Part shown: positions 25,098 through 33,966 of the stretch, piece by piece
Position numbering within the stretch: position 1 is the first letter of the stretch
Layout: each line of letters begins with the position of its first letter
NCBI RefSeq assembly: GCF_900626135.1
Contig: NZ_LR130785.1
Span: forward strand, 839,241-903,240
Source: Senegalia massiliensis
GTDB lineage: Bacteria; Bacillota; Clostridia; Tissierellales; SIT17
Direction of reading: 5' to 3'
Length of the DNA stretch: 64,000 bases
Position numbers and translations under genes: made by a program
The notes under the pieces: generated by a model
What the model saw: the letters and a program-made list of their open reading frames with translations, nothing else
Told to the model about the DNA's origin: nothing
Database searches by the model: none

Positions 25098-25967
25098 TTA
25101 ATAATTTATATTATTCCAACTATCGAATATTAAATTATTAAACTTTTCTTTGTCCTTTATTACTGTTGGTATATTTAATTCATAACTATTATTATTGTCA
25201 ACTATATTTATAAATCCTGTTTTTAAATCATCAATTGTAGAAGATGCTTTTACTATATTTTTATCAAAAAGTTCAGGGTTTGTTATAAATACTGCTGCAA
25301 CTATATCCCAATTATGAAATCCTTCTATGCCATATTTTATTTGAATAAAACTATACCAAGGAAGGGTCATATTTCTTATATACTCAAATATAGGTTTTTT
25401 TTCTTTTAATATTCTATTAGATTCTTCTTTGCTAAATAAAGCTTGAAGACATAATTGAGCAGATATTAAAGTGATGTTTGCTTTAGAATTTAAAACATGA
25501 TATGCAGCTTCATTATCTGAGGATAAATTTAGCTCATCCATCTTTTTTCCATTTAATATTAAAGGTTCCAATATACCACCCATTATTACTATATTTTTTA
25601 CTTTTTCAAAGAAATTTTTATCTTCTTTGTAAGCACCATAAATATTAGTTAAAGAACCTGTGGCAAGTATTGTTATTTCTTTTGGGTATTTATTTATCAT
25701 TTCTACTAAAAATCTTGATGCTTCACTAGTTCTATTTTGAGGTGAAGAAGCTCCTTTTAATAAAGGGATATTTTTTAAGTTTAAATCATTAAATAATTTA
25801 GAAGTAGCTCTAAAAACTGTATCTATATTACTATTACCAAAAGTGTTTGTAACTCCCAAAATTTCGATATTTTTATTTCCTAGAAGATAAAGAAATGTAA
25901 GTCCATCATCTACATCTCTACCAAATACGCCCATAGTATTATCACAATCAAATATAATTTTTTTCAT
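25098..25967 (-). CDS. Nucleoside hydrolase (inosine-uridine preferring type)
   Basis: 289 residues. FDCDNTMG followed by DVDDGL is a variant of the Ca2+-binding D-x-D-x3-DD N-terminus; LATGSLTN, IVIMGG, NLSSDNEAAYHVL and HNWDIVAAVF follow in the family order, the last replacing the usual H-D-x-x-A-v block with an N in front of W-D. The spacing between the first Asp pair and DD is longer than usual, so substrate range may differ from classic enzymes. It would hydrolyse the N-glycosidic bond of ribonucleosides in purine salvage, consistent with the nearby purine permease. Confidence 0.78.
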   Translation of the reverse strand: MKKIIFDCDNTMGVFGRDVDDGLTFLYLLGNKNIEILGVTNTFGNSNIDTVFRATSKLFNDLNLKNIPLLKGASSPQNRTSEASRFLVEMINKYPKEITILATGSLTNIYGAYKEDKNFFEKVKNIVIMGGILEPLILNGKKMDELNLSSDNEAAYHVLNSKANITLISAQLCLQALFSKEESNRILKEKKPIFEYIRNMTLPWYSFIQIKYGIEGFHNWDIVAAVFITNPELFDKNIVKASSTIDDLKTGFINIVDNNNSYELNIPTVIKDKEKFNNLIFDSWNNINY

Positions 25968-26141
25968 TTTACTCTCCTTAAAGTTATAGTATGATAATAT
26001 TATAACAGAAAAACATGACTTTTATTTAGTTATAAGAGATACTTATCTAATATAAGAATAAGATATAGTTATTTAGGTACTTTTCACGTTATAATAAAAG
26101 TGTAACTTTGACTATAATTTAACATTAGTGAGGTGAAGTTA

Positions 26142-26831
26142 TTGGCATCTGAAAAAATAGAAATGCTTAAAAAGAAAAGACAAAAAGAAATCAGAAAAAA
26201 GAAAGATCAAAAAAAGTATGGGTTTTTATTGTTTTTAGTATGGGCTATAATTTTAATTTCCTTTATATATACTGATTATAGATATACTCCGGTTTGGATT
26301 ATAGGTCTTTTTATAGGAATAACTCTTCAGAGATCTAGATTTTGTTTTGCAGCAGGATTTAGAGATCCTGTACTTGTAGGAAGTACAAGTATACTTCGTG
26401 CTATAATACTTGGACTTATAGTTTCAACTATTGGATTTTCTATTATTCAATACTTTAGTATAGCAGGGGGAAATATTGTTATAGAAAATGTACCAGGAAT
26501 AATTTACCCTGTAGGAATTCATACTGCTATTGGAGCGTTACTATTCGGAATAGGAATGGTAATATCAGGTGGGTGTGTATCTGGAACTATTATGAGGGTA
26601 GGAGAAGGATTTATTCTTCAAATAGTAGTAATGATTGGCATAATAATAGGTACATTGCTGGGAGCAGGTAGTTTTAAATTTTGGGATATTAATTTTATAA
26701 AAGATTCAAAGACGATATATTTTCCTGAACTTATAGGATTACCTTTAGCTACAATATTACAAATTACTTTTTTAATAATATTATATTTTTTAGCAAATTG
26801 GTATCATAACAAAAATAATATAATGCTTTAA
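26142..26831 (+). CDS. YeeE/YedE sulfur-transport family protein, first half-unit
   Basis: 229 residues: a Lys-rich cytosolic N-terminus, then about five helices. GLFIGITLQRSRFCFAAGFRD and later GMVISGGCVSGTIMRVGEG are the two family hallmarks (a cysteine in a GxxL-x-x-SRFC loop and the G-C-x-x-G loop). YeeE/TsuA-type proteins conduct thiosulfate or related sulfur species, passing them to a TusA-like partner, which is the next gene. The protein is about half the length of single-chain YeeE; the other half is encoded two genes on. Start TTG 26142 is chosen because GTG 26133 lies within the GAGGTG site. Confidence 0.82.
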   Translation: MASEKIEMLKKKRQKEIRKKKDQKKYGFLLFLVWAIILISFIYTDYRYTPVWIIGLFIGITLQRSRFCFAAGFRDPVLVGSTSILRAIILGLIVSTIGFSIIQYFSIAGGNIVIENVPGIIYPVGIHTAIGALLFGIGMVISGGCVSGTIMRVGEGFILQIVVMIGIIIGTLLGAGSFKFWDINFIKDSKTIYFPELIGLPLATILQITFLIILYFLANWYHNKNNIML

Positions 26832-26848
26832 TTATTGGAGGAAAATAA

Positions 26849-27073
26849 ATGGCAGAAGTTAAATTAGATTGCATGTATGAAGCATGTCCTATACCACTAT
26901 TAAAGGCTCATAAAGCTTTAAAGAAAATGAATACTGGTGATGTGCTTATAATGGAGACAGATCATACTTGTTCTATAACAAATGTATTAGAATGGGCAAA
27001 AAAACATTCTCTCCCTGTAGATTATATTGAAATAAGAGAAGGCGAATGGGAGATTTATATTGAAAAATTATAA
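26849..27073 (+). CDS. TusA-like sulfur carrier (SirA/YeeD family)
   Basis: 74 residues: LDCMYEACPIPLLKAHKALK contains the CPxP active-site cysteine that carries a persulfide (or selenide) group. In E. coli YeeD works with YeeE in thiosulfate uptake, and related proteins act in selenium handling. The gene lies between the two halves of YeeE, with GGAGGA sites and gaps of 17 and 15 bp: one operon. Confidence 0.88.
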   Translation: MAEVKLDCMYEACPIPLLKAHKALKKMNTGDVLIMETDHTCSITNVLEWAKKHSLPVDYIEIREGEWEIYIEKL

Positions 27074-27088
27074 TTCTAGGAGGAAATC

Positions 27089-27607
27089 ATGAAAAAACTA
27101 GAAAAAATTTATAAAAAGCCATGGCCTTATTATATTGGAGGTATTATTCTTGGTATTTTAAATATATTAATACTTTTTACCGTGGGAAAAGCTATGAGAG
27201 TTTCAACAGGATTTTTATATTGGGGAACTTATATATTAAATAAAATAGGTATAAATACAAATGATTGGTATTATTTTAAAAATAATAGTGACATCTTAAT
27301 TTCAAATGAAGGCTTTATAGATAATTTTTATACACCAATTATAATTGCAATTATGTTAGGCTCTTTAATATCCATATTATTTTCTTCAGAATTCAAAGTA
27401 AAAAAAATAAAAAATAAAAAGCAATTATTTTTTGGATTATTTGGTGGTATTTTAATGGGATATGGGACAAGGATAGCTTTTGGTTGTAATTTAGGTGCAT
27501 TTTTTAGTGCCATACCAAGTGGATCATTACATGGTTGGGTTTTTGGGATATTTATGCTTTTAGGTGCATTTATAGGATCAAAGATATTACTTAAATTTAT
27601 TTTATAG
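27089..27607 (+). CDS. YeeE/YedE sulfur-transport family protein, second half-unit
   Basis: 172 residues, about four helices. GGILMGYGTRIAFGCNLGAFFSAI (written here for its G-x-R-x-A-x-G-C-N-G core) is the second-half hallmark of YeeE/YedE, with the pore-lining cysteine. Together with the first half it would form the complete channel. It ends 12 bp before the ABC substrate-binding protein gene; AGGAGG site. Confidence 0.78.
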   Translation: MKKLEKIYKKPWPYYIGGIILGILNILILFTVGKAMRVSTGFLYWGTYILNKIGINTNDWYYFKNNSDILISNEGFIDNFYTPIIIAIMLGSLISILFSSEFKVKKIKNKKQLFFGLFGGILMGYGTRIAFGCNLGAFFSAIPSGSLHGWVFGIFMLLGAFIGSKILLKFIL

Positions 27608-27619
27608 GAGGTTTTAATT

Positions 27620-28852
27620 TTGAAAAAAACTTTAATTATATCAATAATATTTTTGTTAGTTATTACTCTCACTGCTTGTGGTGGAGATAAAAATGAAGAA
27701 GGTAATATATTAGAAAAGGACTGGAATGAGATATTAGAAAAAGCTAAAGGAACAGAAGTAACTTTTTATGGTTGGGGTGGAAGTCAAAAAACAAATGAAT
27801 GGATAGATACTTTTTTATCAGATACTATGAAAGAAAAATATGATATCAAGGTAAATAGAGTACCTATGGATATAGAAGATATTTTAAATAAGATGTTATC
27901 AGAAAAACAACTTGATTCAGAAGGTAGTATTGATGTAGTTTGGATAAATGGAGAAAATTTTTATACAGCAAAACAAAATGATTTATTAAGTGAATCTTTT
28001 ACAGATAAGTTACCAAATTTCAAGAAAAATATTGATATAAACTCCGAAGAAGTTACAAGTGACTTTGGATATAGTGTAGATGGGAAAGAAGCACCATATG
28101 GAAAAGCTCAATTTGTAATGATATATGATGAAGAAAACATAAAAGAAATTCCAAAAAATCATGATGAACTCATGGAATTTGTAAAGAAAAATAAAGGGAA
28201 GTTTACTTATCCAGCTCCTCCTGATTTTACAGGTAGTGCTTTTGTAAGAAACATTATTTATGATGTAGTAGGTTATGAAAATGTAAAAGATTTAGAAGCT
28301 GATAATGAAAAAGTAAAAAAGGCTATAATGCCAGCAATAGAATATCTTAAAGAACTCAAGCCTTATTTATGGAGGGAAGGAAAAACTTATCCAGCAACTA
28401 TTTCTCAATTAGATAATATGTATGCTGATGGGGAAGTAATCATGAGTATGAGCTATAATCCATATAATGCTGAAGCTAAAAGAAGAATAGGAGAATTTCC
28501 TGAGTCTACAAAAACATTCATATTTGAAAATGGCACTATAGGAAATACTCATTTTGTTTCGATTCCTTTTAACAGTCCAAATAAAGCAGCAGCACTTGTA
28601 CTTATAAATGAAATATTAAGTATAGATTCACAAGCTTCAAAATATGATCCTGAAAATTGGGGAGATTTGCCTGTAATAGATAATGGAAAAATTAGCGATG
28701 ATGAAAAAGAAATTTTTAAAAAAATAGATTTAGGACCAGCCACAATTTCTCAAGAAGAACTTCTAAATAATAGAATACCAGAACTACCTTCTGATTTAGT
28801 ACCAATAATAGAAGAGATATGGCAGGATACTATACCGGTAGAAGGTGAATAA
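27620..28852 (+). CDS. YnjB-like ABC transporter substrate-binding lipoprotein
   Basis: 410 residues. N-terminal signal with lipobox LTAC (Cys20), so an anchored lipoprotein. FYGWGGSQKTNEWID, IDVVWINGENFYTAK and the C-terminal PVEGE region match the YnjB branch of extracellular solute-binding proteins, always paired with a YnjC permease and YnjD ATPase as here. The natural substrate of YnjBCD is, as far as I know, unestablished. Start TTG 27620, 8 bases after AGGAGG. Lies in a tight operon following the YeeE/TusA genes. Confidence 0.82.
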   Translation: MKKTLIISIIFLLVITLTACGGDKNEEGNILEKDWNEILEKAKGTEVTFYGWGGSQKTNEWIDTFLSDTMKEKYDIKVNRVPMDIEDILNKMLSEKQLDSEGSIDVVWINGENFYTAKQNDLLSESFTDKLPNFKKNIDINSEEVTSDFGYSVDGKEAPYGKAQFVMIYDEENIKEIPKNHDELMEFVKKNKGKFTYPAPPDFTGSAFVRNIIYDVVGYENVKDLEADNEKVKKAIMPAIEYLKELKPYLWREGKTYPATISQLDNMYADGEVIMSMSYNPYNAEAKRRIGEFPESTKTFIFENGTIGNTHFVSIPFNSPNKAAALVLINEILSIDSQASKYDPENWGDLPVIDNGKISDDEKEIFKKIDLGPATISQEELLNNRIPELPSDLVPIIEEIWQDTIPVEGE

Positions 28853-28854
28853 AA

Positions 28855-29721
28855 TTGTTAAAAGAAAAGGTCAAGCCATATATTTTGCTACTTCCTTTTA
28901 TGACTGTAATATTTGGTATTTTTACATCAGGTCTTTTAATGGGGTTTATGCAGAGTTTGGGAAGATTTAAAGCAGTAGGGCTTACTGAATTTACATTAAA
29001 ATATTATAAAGAAGTATTAACTGATAGTGATTTTTTATCTTCATTTAAATTTAGCTTCTACATTTCTATTGTATCATCGATTATAGCAGTTGTTATTGGT
29101 GTTTTATTAGCATACTTATTACTTGTAAATAAACATAAAAAAGGTATAGAAGAAGTAATATATAAAATTCCAATAATAATACCTCATACCATAGCAAGTT
29201 TACTAATATTTAATATATTATCTCAATCAGGGATATTACCTAGATTATTATATAATATAGGTTTAATAAGTAGTAAAACAGATTTTCCATCTTTAGTTTT
29301 TGATCAAAATGGATGGGGCGTTATATTATCATATGTATGGAAGGAGATTCCTTTTATTGCTATGGTAGTATATACTGTTTTAAAAAATATAAATGATAAA
29401 TTAAGAGATGTAGCTCTTAATTTAGGAGCAAATAAATGGCAAGTGTTTAGATATATTTTATTACCACTTATGATGCCTTCTATAATATCATCATTTATAA
29501 TTGTATTTGCTTTTTCATTTGGAGCATTTGAAGTACCATTTTTACTAGGTCCTACTAACCCTAAAGCATTACCAGTAAAAGCTTTTATGGAATATAGTAA
29601 TCCAGATCTTACAAATAGGCCTTATGCAATGGTTATAAATATGATACTTACATCTTTTTCTTTAATATTTATATTTATATATTACAAAGTATTCCATTTA
29701 ATAAACAGATATAGTAGGTGA
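28855..29721 (+). CDS. YnjC-like ABC permease, N-terminal half homologue
   Basis: 288 residues with six helices and the inner-membrane binding-protein-dependent EAA-type loop DVALNLGANKWQVFRYILLP before the last helices, the contact site for the ATPase. In E. coli YnjC both permease halves are fused in one chain; here they are two genes 4 bp apart. Start TTG 28855, with AAGGTG overlapping the end of the preceding gene. Confidence 0.83.
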   Translation: MLKEKVKPYILLLPFMTVIFGIFTSGLLMGFMQSLGRFKAVGLTEFTLKYYKEVLTDSDFLSSFKFSFYISIVSSIIAVVIGVLLAYLLLVNKHKKGIEEVIYKIPIIIPHTIASLLIFNILSQSGILPRLLYNIGLISSKTDFPSLVFDQNGWGVILSYVWKEIPFIAMVVYTVLKNINDKLRDVALNLGANKWQVFRYILLPLMMPSIISSFIIVFAFSFGAFEVPFLLGPTNPKALPVKAFMEYSNPDLTNRPYAMVINMILTSFSLIFIFIYYKVFHLINRYSR

Positions 29722-29725
29722 TAAT

Positions 29726-30526
29726 ATGAACATTAAAGTTTCAAAAATAATATTATATTTTTTGCTTCTTTTTCTTTTGCTTCCTCTTTTGGTACTATTA
29801 ATTTGGAGTATAAGTAATTCATGGACTTGGCCAAATATTTTTCCAAATAATTTTGGACTTAGAGGATATAAATATATATTCAGTTTTAGAACAGGAACAC
29901 TTGAAGTACTATTAAATAGTATAGTGTTATCTAGTGTAGTAACTTTTATCACAATAGCTATAAGTATACCAGCATCAAAAGCTTTAGGAGTATATGAATT
30001 TCGGTTTAAGAAAATATTTAAAATATTAGTTCTTGCACCTATAATAGTACCTCCTGTGGCTGTTGCAATGGGAATACATGTTTCATTTATAAAACTTGGA
30101 CTTGCTAACACATTTTTAGGTGTAGTACTTGTACATCTAATTCCTTGTATGCCTTATGGAATAAGAATAATAACTAGTATATTTGAAGGATTAGGAGAAA
30201 AAATGGAATTGCAAGCAAAAGTGCTTGGAGCAAATTCAATTCAAACTTTCTTTCATATAACACTACCTATTATAACTCCAGGAGTCATATCAGCAGCTTC
30301 TATGGTATTTATAGTATCTTTTTCCCAATATTTTTTGACTTTTTTAATTGGAGGGGGAAAAGTAAAAACATTATCTTTAGTTATGTTTCCATACATTAAG
30401 AGTGGGGATAGAATGATGGCTTCAGCTTATAGTGTAGTTTTTAGTATTACAACACTGGGAGTATTGCTATTAATGGAATCTGCCATTAAAAAGAAATATA
30501 AAAATAAAACTGATTTATTTGTTTAA
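29726..30526 (+). CDS. YnjC-like ABC permease, C-terminal half homologue
   Basis: 266 residues, six helices, with LQAKVLGANSIQTFFHITLP as the EAA-type loop. SISNSWTWPNIFPNNFGLRG near the N-terminus matches the periplasmic segment after the first helix in YnjC-type chains. The ATG follows AGGTGATA; heterodimer partner of the preceding gene. Confidence 0.83.
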   Translation: MNIKVSKIILYFLLLFLLLPLLVLLIWSISNSWTWPNIFPNNFGLRGYKYIFSFRTGTLEVLLNSIVLSSVVTFITIAISIPASKALGVYEFRFKKIFKILVLAPIIVPPVAVAMGIHVSFIKLGLANTFLGVVLVHLIPCMPYGIRIITSIFEGLGEKMELQAKVLGANSIQTFFHITLPIITPGVISAASMVFIVSFSQYFLTFLIGGGKVKTLSLVMFPYIKSGDRMMASAYSVVFSITTLGVLLLMESAIKKKYKNKTDLFV

Positions 30527-30559
30527 CTTAAACTTAAAGATATATAAAGGAGAAATTCT

Positions 30560-31573
30560 ATGTCACAAATTGAACTTAAAAACATAAGCAAATTTTTTAG
30601 TGGGAAAAAAATATTAGATAATATATCTTTAAGAGTAAAAGAAGGAGAAAGAATATCGCTTTTAGGACCTTCTGGATGTGGAAAAACTACTACTCTTAAA
30701 ATAATAGCTGGATTATTAAATAAAGATAATGGAGAACTTTTAATAGGTAATAAAGATGTTTCGAATATAGCTGTAGAAAAACGAGGAGCAGTAATAGTTT
30801 TTCAAGATTATCTTTTATTTCCTCATATGACAGTAGAAGAAAATATAGGTTTTGGACTAAAGATGGCTAAAGTAAAACGTAAAATTATAAAAGAAAAGGT
30901 ATATGAATTGATTCATCTAGTAAAATTAGAAGGACTGAAAGAAAGATATCCAAATGAATTATCTGGAGGACAAAAACAAAGGGTTGCTATAGCAAGAGCA
31001 CTTGCAGTAGATCCAAAAGTACTTCTTTTAGATGAACCTTTTTCTAACCTTGACACATCTCTTAGAGAAGAAATGAGAGAATTTATTGCTAATATTCAAA
31101 GGAAATTGAATATAACTACAATATTAGTTACACATGATAAAGAAGAAGCACTTATGATTTCAGATAAAATAGCAGTTATGCTAAATGGAGAAATAAAACA
31201 AATTGATGAGCCACATAAAATATATAAAAATCCTAATTCAATTGAAGTAGCAAACTTTTTAGGTAATAGAAATTATATTAAAGGAAGTATAATTAATGGC
31301 ATATTTAAAACAGAAATAGGTGACTTTGATATATATAAAGATAACAAAAAAAATATTATAGCCATGATTAATCCAGAAGATATAAAAATAGGAAAAGGAA
31401 ATATATATGGTATTATAACTAAAATAAGATATGGTGGAGATAGAATTTATTATACCTTAGATGTATATGGTAAAAAAATAAATGTAATTTCTGGAAGTGA
31501 TAAGGTATATAAATTAAATGAAAATATAAATATTTTTATAGATTTTGATAATGGGGTGTTTTTTGATGAATAG
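30560..31573 (+). CDS. YnjD-like ABC transporter ATPase
   Basis: 337 residues. Walker A GPSGCGKTTT near 35-44, Q-loop FQDYLLFPHMT, signature LSGGQKQRV, Walker B VLLLDEPFSNLD, switch His in VTHDKEEA. The C-terminal ~110 residues form a TOBE-like regulatory domain. Its last 8 bp overlap the start of the glycosyltransferase gene, tying the importer to the glycosyltransferase pair in one operon. AAAGGAG site. Confidence 0.88.
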   Translation: MSQIELKNISKFFSGKKILDNISLRVKEGERISLLGPSGCGKTTTLKIIAGLLNKDNGELLIGNKDVSNIAVEKRGAVIVFQDYLLFPHMTVEENIGFGLKMAKVKRKIIKEKVYELIHLVKLEGLKERYPNELSGGQKQRVAIARALAVDPKVLLLDEPFSNLDTSLREEMREFIANIQRKLNITTILVTHDKEEALMISDKIAVMLNGEIKQIDEPHKIYKNPNSIEVANFLGNRNYIKGSIINGIFKTEIGDFDIYKDNKKNIIAMINPEDIKIGKGNIYGIITKIRYGGDRIYYTLDVYGKKINVISGSDKVYKLNENINIFIDFDNGVFFDE

Positions 31574-32255
31574 TAAAAATATTATATCAATAATAATACC
31601 AGTGTTAAATGAAGAAAAAACTATTGAAAACACAATTAAAAATTTGATGAATATAAGAGGAAATAAAGAAATTATAATAGTTGATGGTGGGAGTAATGAT
31701 AAAACTGTACAAATAGCAAAATGTCTAACAAAAGTAGTATGTAGCCCTAAAGGCAGAGCAAATCAAATGAATGCTGGTGCAAGGATTGCTGAGGGGAATA
31801 TTTTATGGTTTGTTCATTCTGATTCTATTGTAGATGAGAATTCACTTATAAATATAAGAAAAGCTATTGAAGAGGGATATAAGGCAGGAGGATTTAAACT
31901 ATATTTTTATGATGATAAATCTTCATTTATGAAATACATATCATTTACTTCTAATTTAAGAGCAAAATATTTAAATATATATTTTGGAGATCAAGGGATT
32001 TTCGTAGAAAAAAATTTATTTAATAATTTAGATGGATTTAAAAGAATTGATTTAATGGAAGATTGGGAGTTGTCAAAACGTATATCTAAGGAAGAAAAAA
32101 TGAAATTATTAGATTGTAGTATTGGGACTTCTGCAAGAAGATTTAACAATGGGGGAAAATTAAAAACTCATTTATTAATGCATAAAATTAAAATATTATA
32201 TTTATTGGGCATATGTGATAAAAAATTATCAATGATTTATAAGGAGGCGAGGTAA
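31566..32255 (+). CDS. TIGR04283-type glycosyltransferase (rSAM/selenodomain-associated transferase 2)
   Basis: 229-residue GT-A fold enzyme: SIIIPVLNEEKTIE (nucleotide-binding start), IIVDGGSNDKT, the family-specific KGRANQMNAGA, WFVHSD (D-x-D-like metal site), FGDQGIFV and ARRF. These blocks are those of TIGR04283, first named for neighbourhood with radical-SAM/selenocysteine-domain proteins and now often labelled arsenosugar biosynthesis glycosyltransferase. Start ATG 31566 after GGGGTG. It forms a pair with the next gene. The sugar and acceptor are unknown. Confidence 0.8.
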   Translation: MNSKNIISIIIPVLNEEKTIENTIKNLMNIRGNKEIIIVDGGSNDKTVQIAKCLTKVVCSPKGRANQMNAGARIAEGNILWFVHSDSIVDENSLINIRKAIEEGYKAGGFKLYFYDDKSSFMKYISFTSNLRAKYLNIYFGDQGIFVEKNLFNNLDGFKRIDLMEDWELSKRISKEEKMKLLDCSIGTSARRFNNGGKLKTHLLMHKIKILYLLGICDKKLSMIYKEAR

Positions 32256-32963
32256 ATGAAGGGAGCATTAATACTTATGACTAGAATACCTATACCAGGG
32301 AAAACAAAAACAAGACTTATGAGTGTATTATCAGGGGATGAATGTGCAAGAATTCACAGAGCATTTTTAATGGACTTATTTTTATTATTCAATTCACTAA
32401 AAGATAAAGTGGATATATACTTAACCTACACTCCTGAAGATTCATTTGGTATAATTGCAGATATAATACCTTCATATATAGGTACATTTGCTCAAAGAGG
32501 AGATTCTCTTGGAGATAAGATGAAAAATGCTATATCACATGTATTAGATAAAGGATATGAAAGTGTTTGCCTTATGGGGTCTGATATACCTCAAGTGACA
32601 GAAAAAAGTATTATAGAATGCTTTAATAGATTAGATACAAAGGATTGTGTAATAGCCCCTACATTTGATGGTGGTTATTATCTTGTAGGATTAAAGAAAA
32701 TGAATGATAAAATATTTGATAATAAAGTTAAATGGGGTAATAAGACTGTTTTAGAAGGGACTATGGATATATTAAATTCATTAGAATTAAATGTATCACT
32801 TGGTGACAAATATAGGGATATAGATACCTTAGATGATTTAATAGATTTTAAAATTAGGTTAGAAAAAGGGGAGTTTCCTAATTCCCATCTTAAATATACA
32901 AAAGAATATGTAAATAATATTTGGAGTTGGTATGATGAACTTGATACAAGTATTAGAGGGTAA
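32256..32963 (+). CDS. TIGR04282-type transferase (rSAM/selenodomain-associated transferase 1)
   Basis: 235 residues, CofC/GT-A-like: LILMTRIPIPGKTKTRL (nucleotide loop), YLTYTPEDS, FAQRGDSLGDKM, LMGSDIPQVT (metal-binding Asp) and PTFDGGYYLVGLK are the diagnostic blocks of TIGR04282. These enzymes resemble nucleotidyl- or glycosyltransferases and almost always accompany TIGR04283. The ATG directly follows the stop of the previous gene, behind AAGGAGG. Function inferred only at family level. Confidence 0.82.
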   Translation: MKGALILMTRIPIPGKTKTRLMSVLSGDECARIHRAFLMDLFLLFNSLKDKVDIYLTYTPEDSFGIIADIIPSYIGTFAQRGDSLGDKMKNAISHVLDKGYESVCLMGSDIPQVTEKSIIECFNRLDTKDCVIAPTFDGGYYLVGLKKMNDKIFDNKVKWGNKTVLEGTMDILNSLELNVSLGDKYRDIDTLDDLIDFKIRLEKGEFPNSHLKYTKEYVNNIWSWYDELDTSIRG

Positions 32964-33939
32964 AATCAAAGATTATGTTTTAAATAATGATATAAATGTG
33001 TGCTTAGATAAAATGAATTTAGAAATTAATTTTTTAGCACAAGGTGAATATAATATAAATTACACTATAAGCGACGAAAATAATAAATACGTGTTTAGAG
33101 TAAATACAGGAAGTCAAATTAATGTAGAAGAACAGATAGAGTATGAATATAATGCACTTAAAAATCTGGAAATATCAGGTGTTACTCCAAAAGTATATTA
33201 TGTTGATTCTTCTAAAAAACAAGTAAATTATGGAATATTGATAATGGAATTTTTAGAAGGAAGACATCTTATATATGATAGAGATTTATTAAAGGCAAGT
33301 AATATATTTGCAAGAATCCATTCTTTAGATTTAAATAAAATAAACACATCTAAGTTTATGATAGAAGAAAGTATTTGTAATGATAGAATTTTAGAAGCTA
33401 AAATGCTTTTAAAAGATTATATGAAAAATAAAAATATTGGAATAAAAAACAAATTATTTTTTGATAAGTTCCTAAATTGGGCAGAAAAAAATTCAGATAG
33501 AGATATATATTTCAAAGAAAATAAATGCCATGTGATTAATAACACAGAAGTTAATTCAAGCAATTTTATAATAGGTGAAAATAAATCTTCACTTATAGAT
33601 TGGGAAAAGCCAGTTATATCTGATCCTACACAGGATTTAACTCAATTTTTAGCAAAAACTACTACTCTTTGGAAAGGGAAATATGTTTTATCAGAAGTTG
33701 AAAAAGAAGAATTTTTTAAAACTTATAAGAAAAATTTAACTATAGCAATACCAAATATTCGAGAAAGGGTATATTTATATACTCCTTATCTATATCTGAG
33801 AGCATTATCTTGGTGTGCATATGCATATATAGAATATCAAAATCCAAATAAAGATATACAAAATATAGAGACTTATAAAACTATAAAAAGTTACTTAGAT
33901 ACAGATTTTATGGAAAATTTATTAATGATATATTGGTAA
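32932..33939 (+). CDS. Aminoglycoside phosphotransferase-fold protein with degenerate catalytic loop
   Basis: 335 residues of APH/choline-kinase fold: INFLAQGEYNINYTI and KYVFRVNTGSQ (ATP lobe with Lys/Arg), YEYNALKNL (Glu helix), LIMEFLEGRHL (hinge), ARIHSLDL, then the catalytic region. Where the family has H-x-D-x4-N, this protein has N-T-E-V-N-S-S-N, replacing His by Asn and Asp by Glu; the metal Asp in SLIDWEKP is kept, as is SDPTQDL. It may be a low-activity kinase, a sugar-1-phosphate-type enzyme with altered chemistry, or a pseudokinase. Its start overlaps the transferase-1 gene by 32 bp behind GGAG, so it belongs to the same operon and ends it. Confidence 0.75.
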   Translation: MMNLIQVLEGKIKDYVLNNDINVCLDKMNLEINFLAQGEYNINYTISDENNKYVFRVNTGSQINVEEQIEYEYNALKNLEISGVTPKVYYVDSSKKQVNYGILIMEFLEGRHLIYDRDLLKASNIFARIHSLDLNKINTSKFMIEESICNDRILEAKMLLKDYMKNKNIGIKNKLFFDKFLNWAEKNSDRDIYFKENKCHVINNTEVNSSNFIIGENKSSLIDWEKPVISDPTQDLTQFLAKTTTLWKGKYVLSEVEKEEFFKTYKKNLTIAIPNIRERVYLYTPYLYLRALSWCAYAYIEYQNPNKDIQNIETYKTIKSYLDTDFMENLLMIYW

Positions 33940-33966
33940 AAGAGGTTCTAACAAAAACCTCTTTTT
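33938..33966. terminator. Bidirectional terminator between importer operon and lysR gene
   Basis: AAAGAGGTT (33939-33947 region) and AACCTCTTT (33957-33965) with a 9-11-nt A-rich loop, then T-tract. Covers the end of the phosphotransferase gene and the convergent lysR-type gene. Confidence 0.7.
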
